Shown: positions 21,978 to 33,480 of the stretch, piece after piece | Layout of the letters: each line of letters starts with the position of its first letter | How positions within the stretch are numbered: position 1 is the first letter of the stretch | The notes under the pieces: model-generated | The model's database searches: none | The model's input: the letters and a program-made list of their open reading frames with translations, nothing else | What the model was told of the DNA's origin: nothing | Made by a program: the position numbers and the translations under genes | Source of the DNA: Polytrichum commune | Lineage: Eukaryota > Streptophyta > Polytrichopsida > Polytrichales > Polytrichaceae | Length of the DNA stretch: 60,000 nucleotides | Reading direction: 5' to 3' | NCBI GenBank assembly: GCA_950295325.1 | Contig: OX485807.1 | Coordinates: forward strand, 40,642,440-40,702,439

Positions 21978-22274
21978 TTCACACAGGGTCTCAAGTCCCA
22001 AGTCCCACTCATGTTAGCAAGTCCCAACATGGAGGCAAAGTCCCAACTTTTCAATCTCAGGAAACCAGTCAAATATGGTTAATTATCATTAAAGACATAT
22101 CTTCATTATTTTATGCAAAAATATTCAGAGGACTTGTGTTGAGAGTTGGGTCTAGCTTTTTGCTCGACCCAATCCTCAACACAAGTCCTGAGTCTCACCT
22201 TCAAAAAGTGTTGCCATGTGGGCATTCATGTCATACCTGGGATTTGGGACTTAGGACTTGGGACCCTATGTGAA
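21978..22274. mobile_element. Foldback element with 'aagtccca' termini
   Basis: The left end TTCACACAGGGTCTCAAGTC and the right end ACTTGGGACCCTATGTGAA are inverted repeats extended by reiterated 'aagtccca'/'tgggactt'. A second perfect-looking hairpin lies inside: 'aggacttgtgttgag' (22129 onward) against 'ctcaacacaagtcct' (ending 22189). A detached partial terminus follows at about 22333-22368. Confidence 0.7.
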
Positions 22275-22369
22275 GTGCTAAGTCACAACTTCCATGTTCT
22301 CAACGGCTAAGATTGCAAGGATTGACCTCAAGTGACTTGGGACATAGGACTTGGGACCTGTGTAAATTG

Positions 22370-22990
22370 TCCTTGAGTGGTATATGATGGGGTTTATAGT
22401 TAAGAATGACGCTAGGAAGACATGTTTTATGATGAGATTGGAGTATTCTACATGGTGTGAGTTTGTGATATGCACAACAAATCGCCACATTAGAAGCGCA
22501 TAAACTATGTTTTGTCAATAAAGTTTGTTCACTCGTTTTCACTAATTAGTAAATAAAAAGCAGTTCAATTGTTAACACGATTGGGAGCTGGGCCTATGTG
22601 ATCATTTAAATAAGGAGATGGAGAATCTTAACTTTAAACTAGTATAACTTTTGCATCACTACTAAGATTCAAAACTTTGATCAATATAATCTTTGTGATT
22701 CGCAATTGCTAACTAGTTGATTTGACGATTCTTGAGCCAATCCAACGGCCCGAAAGGCCCACAATAGAGCCATGTGCCTAAATGAGAAGTGTATATAAAA
22801 AAAAAATGTGATTATGATGGTCCATCACCTTGAGTGGAGAGCAGAGATGGTCCATCATGTGATTTTTTTTTTTTAATTTTTTTAATTTTTTCACTTTGAA
22901 TCAATATAACTTTTGCATATCTACTATGATCCCAAACCTTAAATACAAATATTCTTTGTGATTTGCAATTGCTAACTGGTTGACTTGAAA
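22370..22990. repeat. Family-E repeat copies
   Basis: Two staggered degenerate copies share 'ataacttttgcatc', 'ctttgtgattcgcaattgct' and 'tggtatatgatggg'-type blocks with the copies at 7240-7480 and 43600-44070. Confidence 0.45.
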
Positions 22991-23341
22991 TAGAGCCACA
23001 TAACTAAGACTAGAGTTGTATTAGAAAAACAATGTAAATTTCATGATCCACCGCCTTGAGCGGTGAATGGATTCTGGTCATCCGGAATCCACATAGAGGA
23101 TGGATGAGACCATCCATCCAATGCATCCGAAGCCGGCTATGACCGACTCCTTGGATAGATCGATTGCGTGTCTCGACAACCCAAAACAGGTCACGCATTC
23201 CTTAATCGCCAATGCAGCTACAAATTCACAGTAGTAGGTTTCAGAATCAAGATAAAGAACTTCTGTGTTGTTATTTTCCTCCTTTCATGTTCCAACAGCT
23301 TCATTGTTACGTATATCGTGAGCTTAACTTAGTTGTTTCTC

Positions 23342-24640
23342 TCTCTCGGACAAGGTAGGAATGATGCCATGCTTTTTTTAATGGAAGAATCTGATCATCC
23401 GAATTTCAGAAGTTATGTGGTCGGAGGAGAATTTTCTAAGCTGATTCAATCCTTTTTTGGATTGATGAAAGTTTTCTTGGTGTGTATAGTTGCGAGGAGT
23501 GGGATGAAGTTGAAGTAGGTCATGCATTCATGTGTTATAATTTATGTTTTTTAATGTACGGGAGACGAGGTTGAAATCGATTCTCTCTGCTTGGGGGAGC
23601 TTATTCCTGTGTTTAAACCAGGAGGGGGAGGTAGGGATGGTATGGATGCACATAAGTTAACTCATATGATCGTTGATGGAGGAATCTTATCAGAAATTAT
23701 GTGGGCGGAGGAGGGTTTTCTGCGATGAGTCCGATCTTTTTTGGGTTTATGAATTATTTCTTAGTGTGGGTTGTTGCGAGGAAACAAAATATTCAGCTTG
23801 AAGGATATTCTTGTGAGTTGAAGTAGATCATGCATTCGTATGTTCCACTGTGTATTGTTTGATGCAAGGGAGACGATGTTCAGATCGATACTCTATATGG
23901 GGGTAACTTATTCTTGTCTTTGAATTAAGAGGAAGAATTTTTTAAGGTAAGGGATAATGATTGGTGCACATAACTTCCATACTTTTTGATGGAGGAATGT
24001 GATCTTCCGTCTAGAAGTTATGTGGGCGGAGGAGGGGTTCTGCGATGATTTCGATCTTTCTTTTTTGGGTTTGGGAAAAATTTTCTTGGTGTGGATTGTT
24101 GCAAGGAAACAGAACATTCATTGCCTGAGGATATATTTGTGAGTGGGATGGAGTTGAAGTGAATCATGCATTCGTGTGATTCAATCCGTATTATTTGGTG
24201 CGAGGGAGACGATGTTGATATCGATACTCTGTTTTGGGGGAACTTCTTCCTGTCTTTAGCTTAGGAGGAAATTTAAGGTAGGGATGGGATGGGATGGGAT
24301 GGATGCACGTACCTTGCATACTTTTTGATGAGAAATGTGATCAGCCGTTCATATGTTTGCTTTTGGGGCGGAGGAGGGTTTTCTGCGGTGAGTCCATCTT
24401 TTTTTGGGTTTTTGAAAATTTTCTTGGTGTGGGTCGCTGCGAGGAAGCAGAACATGAGGATGTTCCTTGTGGAGTGGGATGGAGTTGAAGTGCATCATGC
24501 ATTCATATTCTCCATCAATCTTCAGGTTTGTATTGATTGACGATTACGAATTTAATTCTCTTTTTTTGGGGGAACTTATTCCTGGGTTGAAGTTAAGAGG
24601 AGGAAATTCTTTCTGCTTTGGGGAGCCAATCGTACATCGT
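23342..24640 (+). repeat. Four-unit tandem array, unit about 270-330 bp
   Basis: Each unit carries 'aggtagggatgg', 'atggaggaatctgatc', 'agttatgtgggcggaggagg', 'tttttttgggtttatgaa', 'cttggtgtggattgttgcga', 'gtgggatggagttgaagt', 'catgcattc' and 'gggggaacttattcctg' in that order. Unit starts are near 23352, 23625, 23942 and 24272. Reading frames do not agree between units, so it is not a coding repeat. It ends about 500 bp before the hydrolase gene. Confidence 0.75.
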
Positions 24641-25151
24641 CCTTGGCGAATTCCTTTGTAATTCAGATGGTATCTAAAGGGGTCTTAAGAATTTCGGCAT
24701 AGAGAGGATGGTGGCGCAATTTTGTGTGGCGTTAACTCAGTCTCCGAGTGATTGATGAGGGCCTTGCTGTGAAAAAGTCAATGAAATGGCTCCGATTCAT
24801 GTCCTAGCTCCGAAAACCATCGATTCGAGAATATGAAATTTCATATGTCATAAATTGTGACAAGAGAATGTGTAAGAACAAGAATCAGAAGGAAAAGTCT
24901 ATCGACCATGTTTTCGAAAGTGCGTTACTAGGTCACGGAATAACTCAAGGATTGCTTCAATAGGTACTCAAGTTTAGGAACTAGAGCTCTGTTTCCCCTC
25001 AATTGTAACCCCTTCCGAATTAGTGCTTTCTTCATGTTTTGTGATATGATCTCGCAGAGCAGAATTTTTTGACATTGGTATCATATTTTAACAGATTTTT
25101 GATCTGTTGGAAAAAGGTGGCCATGAGAATCGCTGTTAACCATACGAAGCT
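24641..25151 (+). promoter_or_regulatory. Presumed promoter/5' UTR of the hydrolase gene
   Basis: No other gene fits here. An in-frame TAA at 25137-25139 lies just before the chosen ATG. No core promoter element can be fixed by eye. Confidence 0.3.
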
Positions 25152-28100
25152 ATGAAATCGAATGCAAGTAATGGAGCTGCCGCTACTCGGCAGCCGCAGC
25201 AGCAAAGAATTGGTACTCAAGTCTTCTTGTCCTGCTTTCTTTCTTTCACGTTTCTTGATGTGGAGAAGGATTCAGCACATCTGGAGATATGGTGCATTTT
25301 CAATTCCAATTAAATATGAGATGTTGGCGGAAACTTAAGCAAAACCCTAAGAAGTGGACCGTATTTCCTGCATCTCAACATGATAAGTGCGAGGTAGAGT
25401 GAAGAGAGGTGTTGTTTACCTATAGTGGAGTGTAGAACTCAACAATTGTTGTCGTTAGAGATTGAGAAAGAAGGTGGATCACACTATGCGAAGAAATCTG
25501 TGGTAGTTTTGTATTATCCACATCCTTCCAATGGATGCAGCGTTTCATGTCATTCCGTTTTAATGGAAATTCTAGCTTTATTATTTTGATGTTCTCAATG
25601 GCAGAAAAATTCACAAACTAAGTAGGACTCATCTTTAGACTCAACATCACTTGTTGTTAGAGATTGAGAAAGTAGGTGTATCAATCTGTGTGAAAAAATT
25701 CGGGTCATTCTGTACTAGCCACATCCTGCCTATCGATGCAGTAGTTGCGGAGGTAAATTTCTTGGAATACTGAAATGAAAAGTCGTTTGTAAAAGCTAAT
25801 GTCCTCCCACATGCAGAGGGTGGAGCATTAGGGCAGTATGAAGTCTTGCAAATGGAAGAGATGACCTCTGATGCTCCTAGCATCAATTCCCAGTCACAGG
25901 TGCTACCTGTGCAGGTTGGCGCACAATCTGATGACTTGCAGGTTGTAGCCTGCAACATTGACATTGTATTTTTTTTTTGTTTGTCTGCCTTCCTTCATTC
26001 CTTCGCCTTACTTTTTTTGGGGGGGGGGTTCTTAATTGAGTAGTGTCTTTTTCTTTTTCTTCAATGGCAATTGGCAAGGTGGACCAACTGGCGAGGTTAG
26101 CCAATTGTTAAAGTGGCTGTTACTTACCATTTACAAAAAAGTTTGCAGGTCTCATCTCGCTTGGGTTTAGGCATGGATTCATGGTGTTTACCACCACTTC
26201 CAATGATTAATGGAGTTGCAGTGAGGTTTGCGGAGTCTGCGTCCAATTTAGGGCGTCAGATTGCCAAAGTTGTTGGTAAGCTTTTTGCTTTTAGAGTATG
26301 TCCTTGAATTGTAAGCATTGTCCAACAATCACTGTACAATATTTCTCTCTATAGTTGGTTTTCTAGGTATGTTTTGGAGTGAAGTTGCATACTCTTCTCA
26401 CCCACGAAGCCCAAATGTTATCCAAATCTTTATTTGCCCATCGATTATTGAGAGAGAGGCAACCCTCTAAACTCCTACTTGCCCTCAAATATTGTTTCTC
26501 TTTAGTGACCGAGGGTTGTTTCTCTCTCTCAATAATGGCGGCAAGTGCAGATTTATGATTTATATGGACTATGGGTGGGATGAGCATGTGGTGTCTTCTG
26601 AGTAGATACGGTAAAGTATCATATTATCCATCATATTCATCATCAACCAGTCAAGAAACCTTATACTACACTAAATTGTTCTATTGGTGTGGGCCACAGT
26701 AATTCTCTAGAACCACACCGATTTTCAACCCATGCCAAATCTCTAGTTGAAAATCAGTATGGGCCACATTAATTGTTTCTTTCTAGGAAATTGATGTGGG
26801 TGACTATTTTATTTTATTCTACTTTTGTCCTTGCACTAATACTCAAGGTGTTGGTCAGAAGTCTCCAGGAAGACTAAGGGTAAGACACATCCAGATTATT
26901 TCTAAACTGGGTAGACAATTAGAGTGGCCCACATTTATTTTCTACCCGCACTAATAAGGAATTTAGTGTACCTGTTGATGAGTACAAGCTTCTCAAGAGC
27001 ACTGCACCTCCAACCAAGATCACCATATTCTAAGAGGGATTGAATTGATTTGATTCAATTTCCAGAGTGGTCTTATATTCATTGAATGGTACTTGTGGTT
27101 TACAAATAAGCATTCACTGAATGACTGCTATTGGCATGCAATTTATCACAGAAGAAACTGTTGCTCCTCTTCCATTACCTTCAGCAAATAATTCGGCGAT
27201 GGCTTCAGGAAGGATTCAAGAGTTCATCGATGCACCAAATGTTGTGGCGCTTGCCTCTAGGGCAGGTGGTGGTGAAATTGTGGAGAGCAGCAGTGTACTG
27301 AGTAACTTAGGGATTGAGCAGGCGTCATTGCTATTGTCATCAACAAGCAAAGTTATGATGGGAATGGGACAACAAATTCTCAATGGCCCCCCTGCTGCCT
27401 GGAATGGGTGAGACTCTAAAACCCACACTCTTGGGCATGAGCTTTTGTTAGAATGAAATTTCTTAGTTATGTTTTCCTTATCTGCACTATTATTAGACAA
27501 ATGTTTTAAATGATTCTCGTTGGTAACTGATGTAGGATTGTAATGCACCAAAGTATGTCTTATTTGAATTTCATATGCAAAAGTTACAGGAGCCTGATGT
27601 TAAGGTGGTGGACATTCTCAAATCAATATGTACTTTTAGCGCAAGATTTTAGGGTGTTGGGTTTTGGTAATGGTTTTAGCATAATCTACCTTACTTCCTC
27701 AGTTTTCCTCACAAAACTCCCTCTTGTTGTGAACAGATTAATCATATATCCTGATGTAAATCTGCATAGTTCATTGGATTTAATGTCTTTTTGCTGTTCA
27801 GCTTAGTAACTCGAGTTCAAACCACAATGCGGGGATCTGCAGACGACATTGGGTGGCTGCAGAAAATGCCAAATTCTTTGCCAATGGTGGATGGTACTTC
27901 TGGTTTTCTTGAAGCTTTAGATATGATCAGGTTGGTTGTCTTCACTCCTGACTCGGTGGATAAAAAACCCTTGTCTCTGTTGTGTGTTCCAACCAGATGT
28001 TGTTCTTGTTTGTGGATATGATGTTTTCTGATGTTTTGATGTATTTGCCTAGTCCAGATAGGAGTTATGTCTTTCTACGCAGCTGGTTGTTTTTCCTCCT

Positions 28101-31100
28101 TCATTCACTAGCATCTAAGTGATGTGGCTTCTTCAAAATGAAACTAAGGACCAGCTTTGTTCTACATGCAGACACGGTGTGCACATACTTCCCAACACAG
28201 TTACATACCTTCTCATTCCAGGTATGCTAGTTATGAACCGTTGAATTGTGCTTCATTCACTTAGAATAATTTTATCGATTGGCGAAAAGAATGATACAAA
28301 GTGTCTCAATCGACATTGAGAGGTCTATTTGCATGTGATTGAGAGCTTTTTTTCTGGTGCCAAGGTTACAGCCAATCTTTATATTTTGGTGAAGACTGGG
28401 CAAGAGGTAGACCCCATATGCATGCGAGATTAAGTAGGAAGCTAGTGACTATCATCTGTGTTATCTGTGATCATGCAGGTCTCTTTAGCAATCATGGGCC
28501 CCTATATTTTGTTGACACTAAGAGGCACTTCTCAAAGCTGGGCCTAGCCTGTCACATTGCAAAAATCCATAGTGAGGCAAGTGATGTGTCACTCACAAAT
28601 GCATAATATTTTACCAATTTAAGAAAAGCACAATATGTAGTTCTAATGTACCACCAAATATTTCTTCTTGTTGTGAAATGTTCATCATACCCACTTGCTG
28701 AAAGTAGTAAGGTGTACATGCCTAATTCAGTTACTTATCGTAATCAGACACCTAACTTTGTGTGGTATGTGATTAAGTGTGGATCTAAGAACGGACACCA
28801 AGAAGACATGTTTATAAAAGAGATTGGACTATGTGCTTAAGATTTGTTCACCATTCTAGGCTCCATACTCAACATATGGCCCCAATACTTTTGCTTTTGA
28901 AAAATCGTAGCAGCAACAGGGGAAACCAGATAATTCTATAGATTGTTGCTAAATTCTCATATCACATTTGCGGATTCAAGAAGAATCCTAAGTTGTGAAT
29001 TGTGGCAAACAACAGAAAGTAACCAGTTAATATATGTTTAGCTTATGGAGTGTGAGAGGTTGTTTCTTACTAAGATGTTTGGTGTTTTATAGGCTGCTGT
29101 GGAGAAGAATGCAGCACAGATCAAGGAGCACATCAAGGAGCTTTACTGGGGAACACAGAAGAAAGTCGTGTTATTGGGCCATTCCAAAGGAGGAGTAGAT
29201 GCAGCTGCTGCTTGCTCCATGTTTTGGAACGAATTGAAAGATAAAGTGGTTGGGCTAGCACTAATTCAAAGTCCATATGGTGGAAGTCCTGTTGCTGCCG
29301 ATATCTTACGGGAAGGCCAAATTGGTGATTATGAGACCCGAACGATCATGGAGATGCTCATTTCGAAAGTGATCAAGGTAACCTGCTGACAGGCTCAGAT
29401 CTTTGGGAGATGAAGAGACAAAAGAGAGCGTGATAACTTACACCTCCCAGTTTTTTGTTGTGACCTGAATGCCATGAGTGTATGCATCTTTGTTTTCTAC
29501 TTGTCGTGGTGGTTGTTTGTTGATGATTGCTTTCAGCCTTAGGTGTAGGAGATTATTTTAAAATTTGTGACATAGCAGCTCACAACTGTCTTTTGTCCAA
29601 GATTAGGTGCATCCAGTTTGCCTCATGGACTTAGTGGAAGCAAATATAACTATTACAGTTTTCTAAGTGACCATGATGGTGTTCACACCTTTAATTGGAA
29701 GCAATACTGGGTTAGTCATCTACTGTAAATTTTTGACCTTTGGAACAGTGGCCGCTTCTTGGCAAACTAGACACCTAAATAACCATGTGGGGATCTAGAG
29801 CCTTGCCCTTGGGGGAGTATCAGACATCATATGTTCAAAAAATGATGGTGCTTACGACTCTAAGGGAGGCAAGATAGGGTTAACCATGTACTATGTCTTT
29901 TGGAAATTTGGAACAGGCAAGGTGCATGGGCCTTGATGCAGTTGCCGTAAGTTCTGAAACAGTTTGCCATTAACAACATGTTGAGCAGATGGTGGGGAGG
30001 GGACCCATGACCTTAATTCACATGCATGGGAGTAATGGGCTGGGATGGCACGGACCCAACTAGTGCTACCCAATGTATGAACACCAAAAAATCACACCAA
30101 TCCTCAAAGATTGGAGTTATTCTTCTTCTCTTGTGTCCCTATCAAGTAGTAATGGACCCTCAGCAGGATGTATTGGTACTATAGGAGGGTACACAGGAGG
30201 GTAATGGAACCCTCAGCACATCGAAATGCTTTGTGCCAATGGTGCTAAGGGTGGGTTTAGATTAGGGTCTGGGTCCAAGAAACTTGGGGTCCAAACCATC
30301 CCTGAATGGACCTTACTTTCAGACTCAAAATTGGACCCAAGCTTGGAGGTTAGTTTCTCAAACTAGGTGGAGTTTTATCTTGAGTTGGGATCAACAAGAT
30401 CTGGAGGGAAAGTGATGCCACATTAACGCCACTCCATTTTGTCATACCTTGGACCTAGACCCTAGTGTAAACTCCTTGGGTCCCAAATTTTGCTCTCGAC
30501 CAATAGATTTGCTTGATTTTGGAGTTTCTTTGGTCTTGGACCCTAGGGTAAACCCACTTTACTCTAAGTGGCTTTTCTTCTGCATTAATGACAATAAACA
30601 ACTGAGGTCACTTCCTGTATTGCTATTAATGGTGCAGGGTGATATACAAGCATTAGAAGACTTGACATATGAAAAAAGGCGTCAGTTCCTGGCCAAGTAT
30701 TCTTACCCCCCTGATCTTCCCACAATCTGCTTCCACACAGAAGCTAGTCGGTCTCCAGGATGGGTTGCAACAATGTCTCATATAGCCCATGCAGATCTTC
30801 CTTGGTTGTCTGGAGGAACCTCAAGGTCATCTGAAGAACCAGTGGCAGGTATTAAACTCCCTGTTGCTGTGCCCTTAGCAGCCGTCATGGCAATGTTTGC
30901 TCTCCACTTGGAAATCAGGTACTCGGAGAAGAGTGATGGCCTCGTGATGAGGAAGGACGCAGAAGTTCCAGGTTCAATTGTCGTGAAACCTGAAAAGAAA
31001 TTAGACCACGGGTGGATGGTTTACTCGCCTGCCCGCAAAGATCCTCTTGAACCTGATGCGGCACAAATGTGTGAGGCTGTGCTTACCCTTCTTTTAAACC

Positions 31101-31222
31101 ATGATAAGTGGAATCGACCTGGGACGCGCGTCACACCTGAAGCAGCAGCTGTCCTTAATGATGCAAAGGCGAGCGCAACTGCGCGACTTGAAAAATCGTT
31201 TTCGTTCTCCACCAAATCATGA
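25152..31222 (+). CDS. Alpha/beta-hydrolase superfamily protein, nine coding exons
   Basis: Exons: 25152-25212, 25817-25914 (donor uncertain), 26149-26275, 27152-27407, 27802-27930, 28172-28221, 28479-28576, 29093-29377 and 30638-31222. Together they give an open frame of about 562 residues with all phases matching. The nucleophile elbow VLLGHSKGG (Ser about 304) sits in exon 8, preceded by HGPLYFVDTKRHFSKLGLAC in exon 7. SDG (Asp about 468) and LDHGWMVYS (His about 492) in exon 9 complete a likely Ser-Asp-His triad. The order of blocks (HSEA..EKNA, QSPYGGSP, DILREGQ.GDY, GDIQALEDLTYE) matches, from memory, a conserved but little-studied plant hydrolase family. A lipase or esterase role is inferred and the substrate is unknown. 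Intron 7 uses a GC donor. No signal peptide is evident at the chosen start; an upstream in-frame stop supports that ATG. The first two exons are the least certain. Confidence 0.88.
26669..26968. mobile_element. MITE in intron 3 of the hydrolase gene
   Basis: 300 bp flanked by TA (26667-26668, 26969-26970), with ends CACTAAATT... and ...AATTTAGTG. The inner terminal repeats extend through 'ggtgtgggccac' and 'gtggcccac'. The extreme terminus (CACTAAAT) matches family C, so both may have been moved by one mariner-type transposase. Confidence 0.6.
28577..29092 (+). other. GC-AG intron of the hydrolase gene
   Basis: The donor reads GAG|GCAAGT and the acceptor TTTATAG|GCTGCT. Only this choice keeps the conserved HSE-A-AVEKN reading. 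Each nearby GT alternative breaks the frame. Inside the intron lies a family-E fragment (about 28725-28870). Confidence 0.7.
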
Positions 31223-33480
31223 AACTTTATGTTACAATCACCATTCAATGATACAACTTGTACATAAATTTGGGTCTTAAAGACCCACAATTAGAAATTA
31301 AGAACCCAGTTGGAAGCCTGCCTCTAGGCTTATTTCAGAAAGATGCACATTGCTGAATTGATCAGATCAGATCAGCACCTGAGTCTAGTAATATTACACA
31401 TGGACCCAGGAAGGACTCATGTAATTGTTTAGAAGCAATGATGGTGGACAGGACAGGACATTGATATGCTGCTAGGTATTTCTAATTGCATTATGACCTT
31501 GTATCTTTGGCTGGCTTGAACTTGGTTCATGATGTGTACGAGAGGATTCTGTTGATGCTATTCAATTTGAGTATAAGTTAAGCCTGTCATCTTTGTCTCA
31601 CCTTGGTGGTGAACGTCCAAGCCTTCTGGTACAAACAGTTTTGTCTTCAGAGGACTGTGGGCGGTTCCTTTTTTTGGTTCTGTTTACCACCCTTGCTTGC
31701 GGGCTATCAAATCAGACTAGCATGGGTTAACCAAAAATGTGGCTAACTAATAATTGAGTCCAAGATCCCCAGCTATCACCTTTGGATTTCAAAAGTCATT
31801 TTGCCTTTGGTATTGAGAGTTGTAACATGTAAGGGTCCATGCAAATGGGACTGGGTGAACTAAAGTGACCAATACTCCATATAATTAGGAACTAAATGGA
31901 GCTTTGAAGAACTAAAGGGGGTGCATTACTTATGTATTTTTGATTTGTATCTTCCACTTCTGTTTGTTTTTCCCACATGATGTGTATTTTTACACGACAT
32001 CTCTACACAGCACACCATGTTGAAAATAAACATACAAGAGAAAAAAAATACATAAGAGAACTACATCAGTAACCATGGCATGGGGAGAGCTATAGAAGAG
32101 GAGAGTAAGGAAGTAAGAGAGATTTTCTTGTTCCATGGTCCTTGCTCTTATTACCTACTCCTCTCCATAGCTCATGGAGAAGTGCAGGATTACTAGAAAA
32201 ATCCGTATTCCACCTGGATTTCAAAGCCTGGAATTTCTGATGAGTTTTAATTGCTACGTTGGAGCTGTACTTACATGAGTCTGGCCAGCTAGCTAGGTAT
32301 GGCTATAACTGAACTGTGCGCAGTTTAACCCTGTTTGGCGAACCTTGGCTGTTGCGCAGTTGCCGTTTCAAAGAAAGAAAGGTACGACTCTTCATACTGC
32401 AAACCATTGCACTCGTTTGATTGCCCCACCCACAAGTTAATAATGTCAAGGGTCATTTTTCTTTCGGAGTGTGTATTTCCAATCTCTCATCGTTTGTGGG
32501 TATAGTATATAGATAAATACATATAATATAGTTAGGGAAGAGCGAAGTCGAGAGATGAGAGATGAGAGAGACAGGCGGTGATCATTTATTAGACTGCTTG
32601 TTGCTATGCCACTTAGTCCAATTAGAGCGAAACATTCACAAATTATTTCGAGGTACGTATGTATGTATTAGGTAACGCTTAAATTTTGGCGGAGTTGAAG
32701 TGTGTCGAGGCTGAATCAGTTTGCTTTAGAGACTTGGTTCACGGTATACCAATCAGCCACTTCATCACATCTTCTCCCCCAAGAATCTCTTATTTTAGAG
32801 GATTAAAAGCAATCAATCACTTTTAAAGGCTACTAGGTTCTTATCAGTCAGGGCTTCTTCTTGCGGATACATCAAAACTTCATATATCTGTCTGTCTATG
32901 ACATGATGGGTTAGAGCTTAGTAGGTGTGTCTGATTGGTATCAACCAATCACCCTCAGGGACCCAAAAAAAACAAGAAGCTGTGGAGACGGCAAGCTTTT
33001 TAGGGATTTAGGCGATGGGGCTGGGATCCAGCAAATCCAAGCACTTAGTCCTTCATGAACCTGAAAAGGGTACCTCCTACCTCCATGCATAAAAAGCAGG
33101 TGTTGAGGATAAAAAAACAAACATATCTCAAGGTGGATTTGAACCACACTTACCCCAAAATTTGGGCACCTCCCCTTCCAGTTCGTAGTGTTGACCTACA
33201 CGCAATTACAATACAATTCTAATTCCTGGGCTTTGGTTCTAAGATTCTATTTCTGTGTGCTTCTTCTGAAGGTCCCAGTTTACTCAAAATTTGTAGGATG
33301 TGATATAGCATTGCATCATGGAGTGCGTAATGGGAGGTTGAAAGTGGAGGAGATCATCACATCTCAGAAGGCATCCATCTCTTAGCCCTACCCTGAGTGT
33401 TCATAATTTTCACTTCAGTTACTACTCTACCTAATAAAATTCAATTGAAGCTGGTGTTTTTGGACTTATGGCTTAGGTAG
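31223..33480. other. Intergenic region
   Basis: Holds the 3' flank of the hydrolase, an imperfect hairpin at about 32070-32175 ('gagctatagaagaggagagta' against 'tactcctctccatagctc'), and a short ORF near 33262-33385 that may or may not be an upstream exon of the next gene. Confidence 0.35.

Noticed and set aside
23333-24661. Repeated short ORFs in the 23-24.6 kb array as a coding repeat
   Set aside because: The units differ by lengths not divisible by three and their frames disagree.
33110-33160. tRNA-like 'ggttcaaatcc' on the minus strand
   Set aside because: No matching acceptor stem or anticodon arm can be folded around it.
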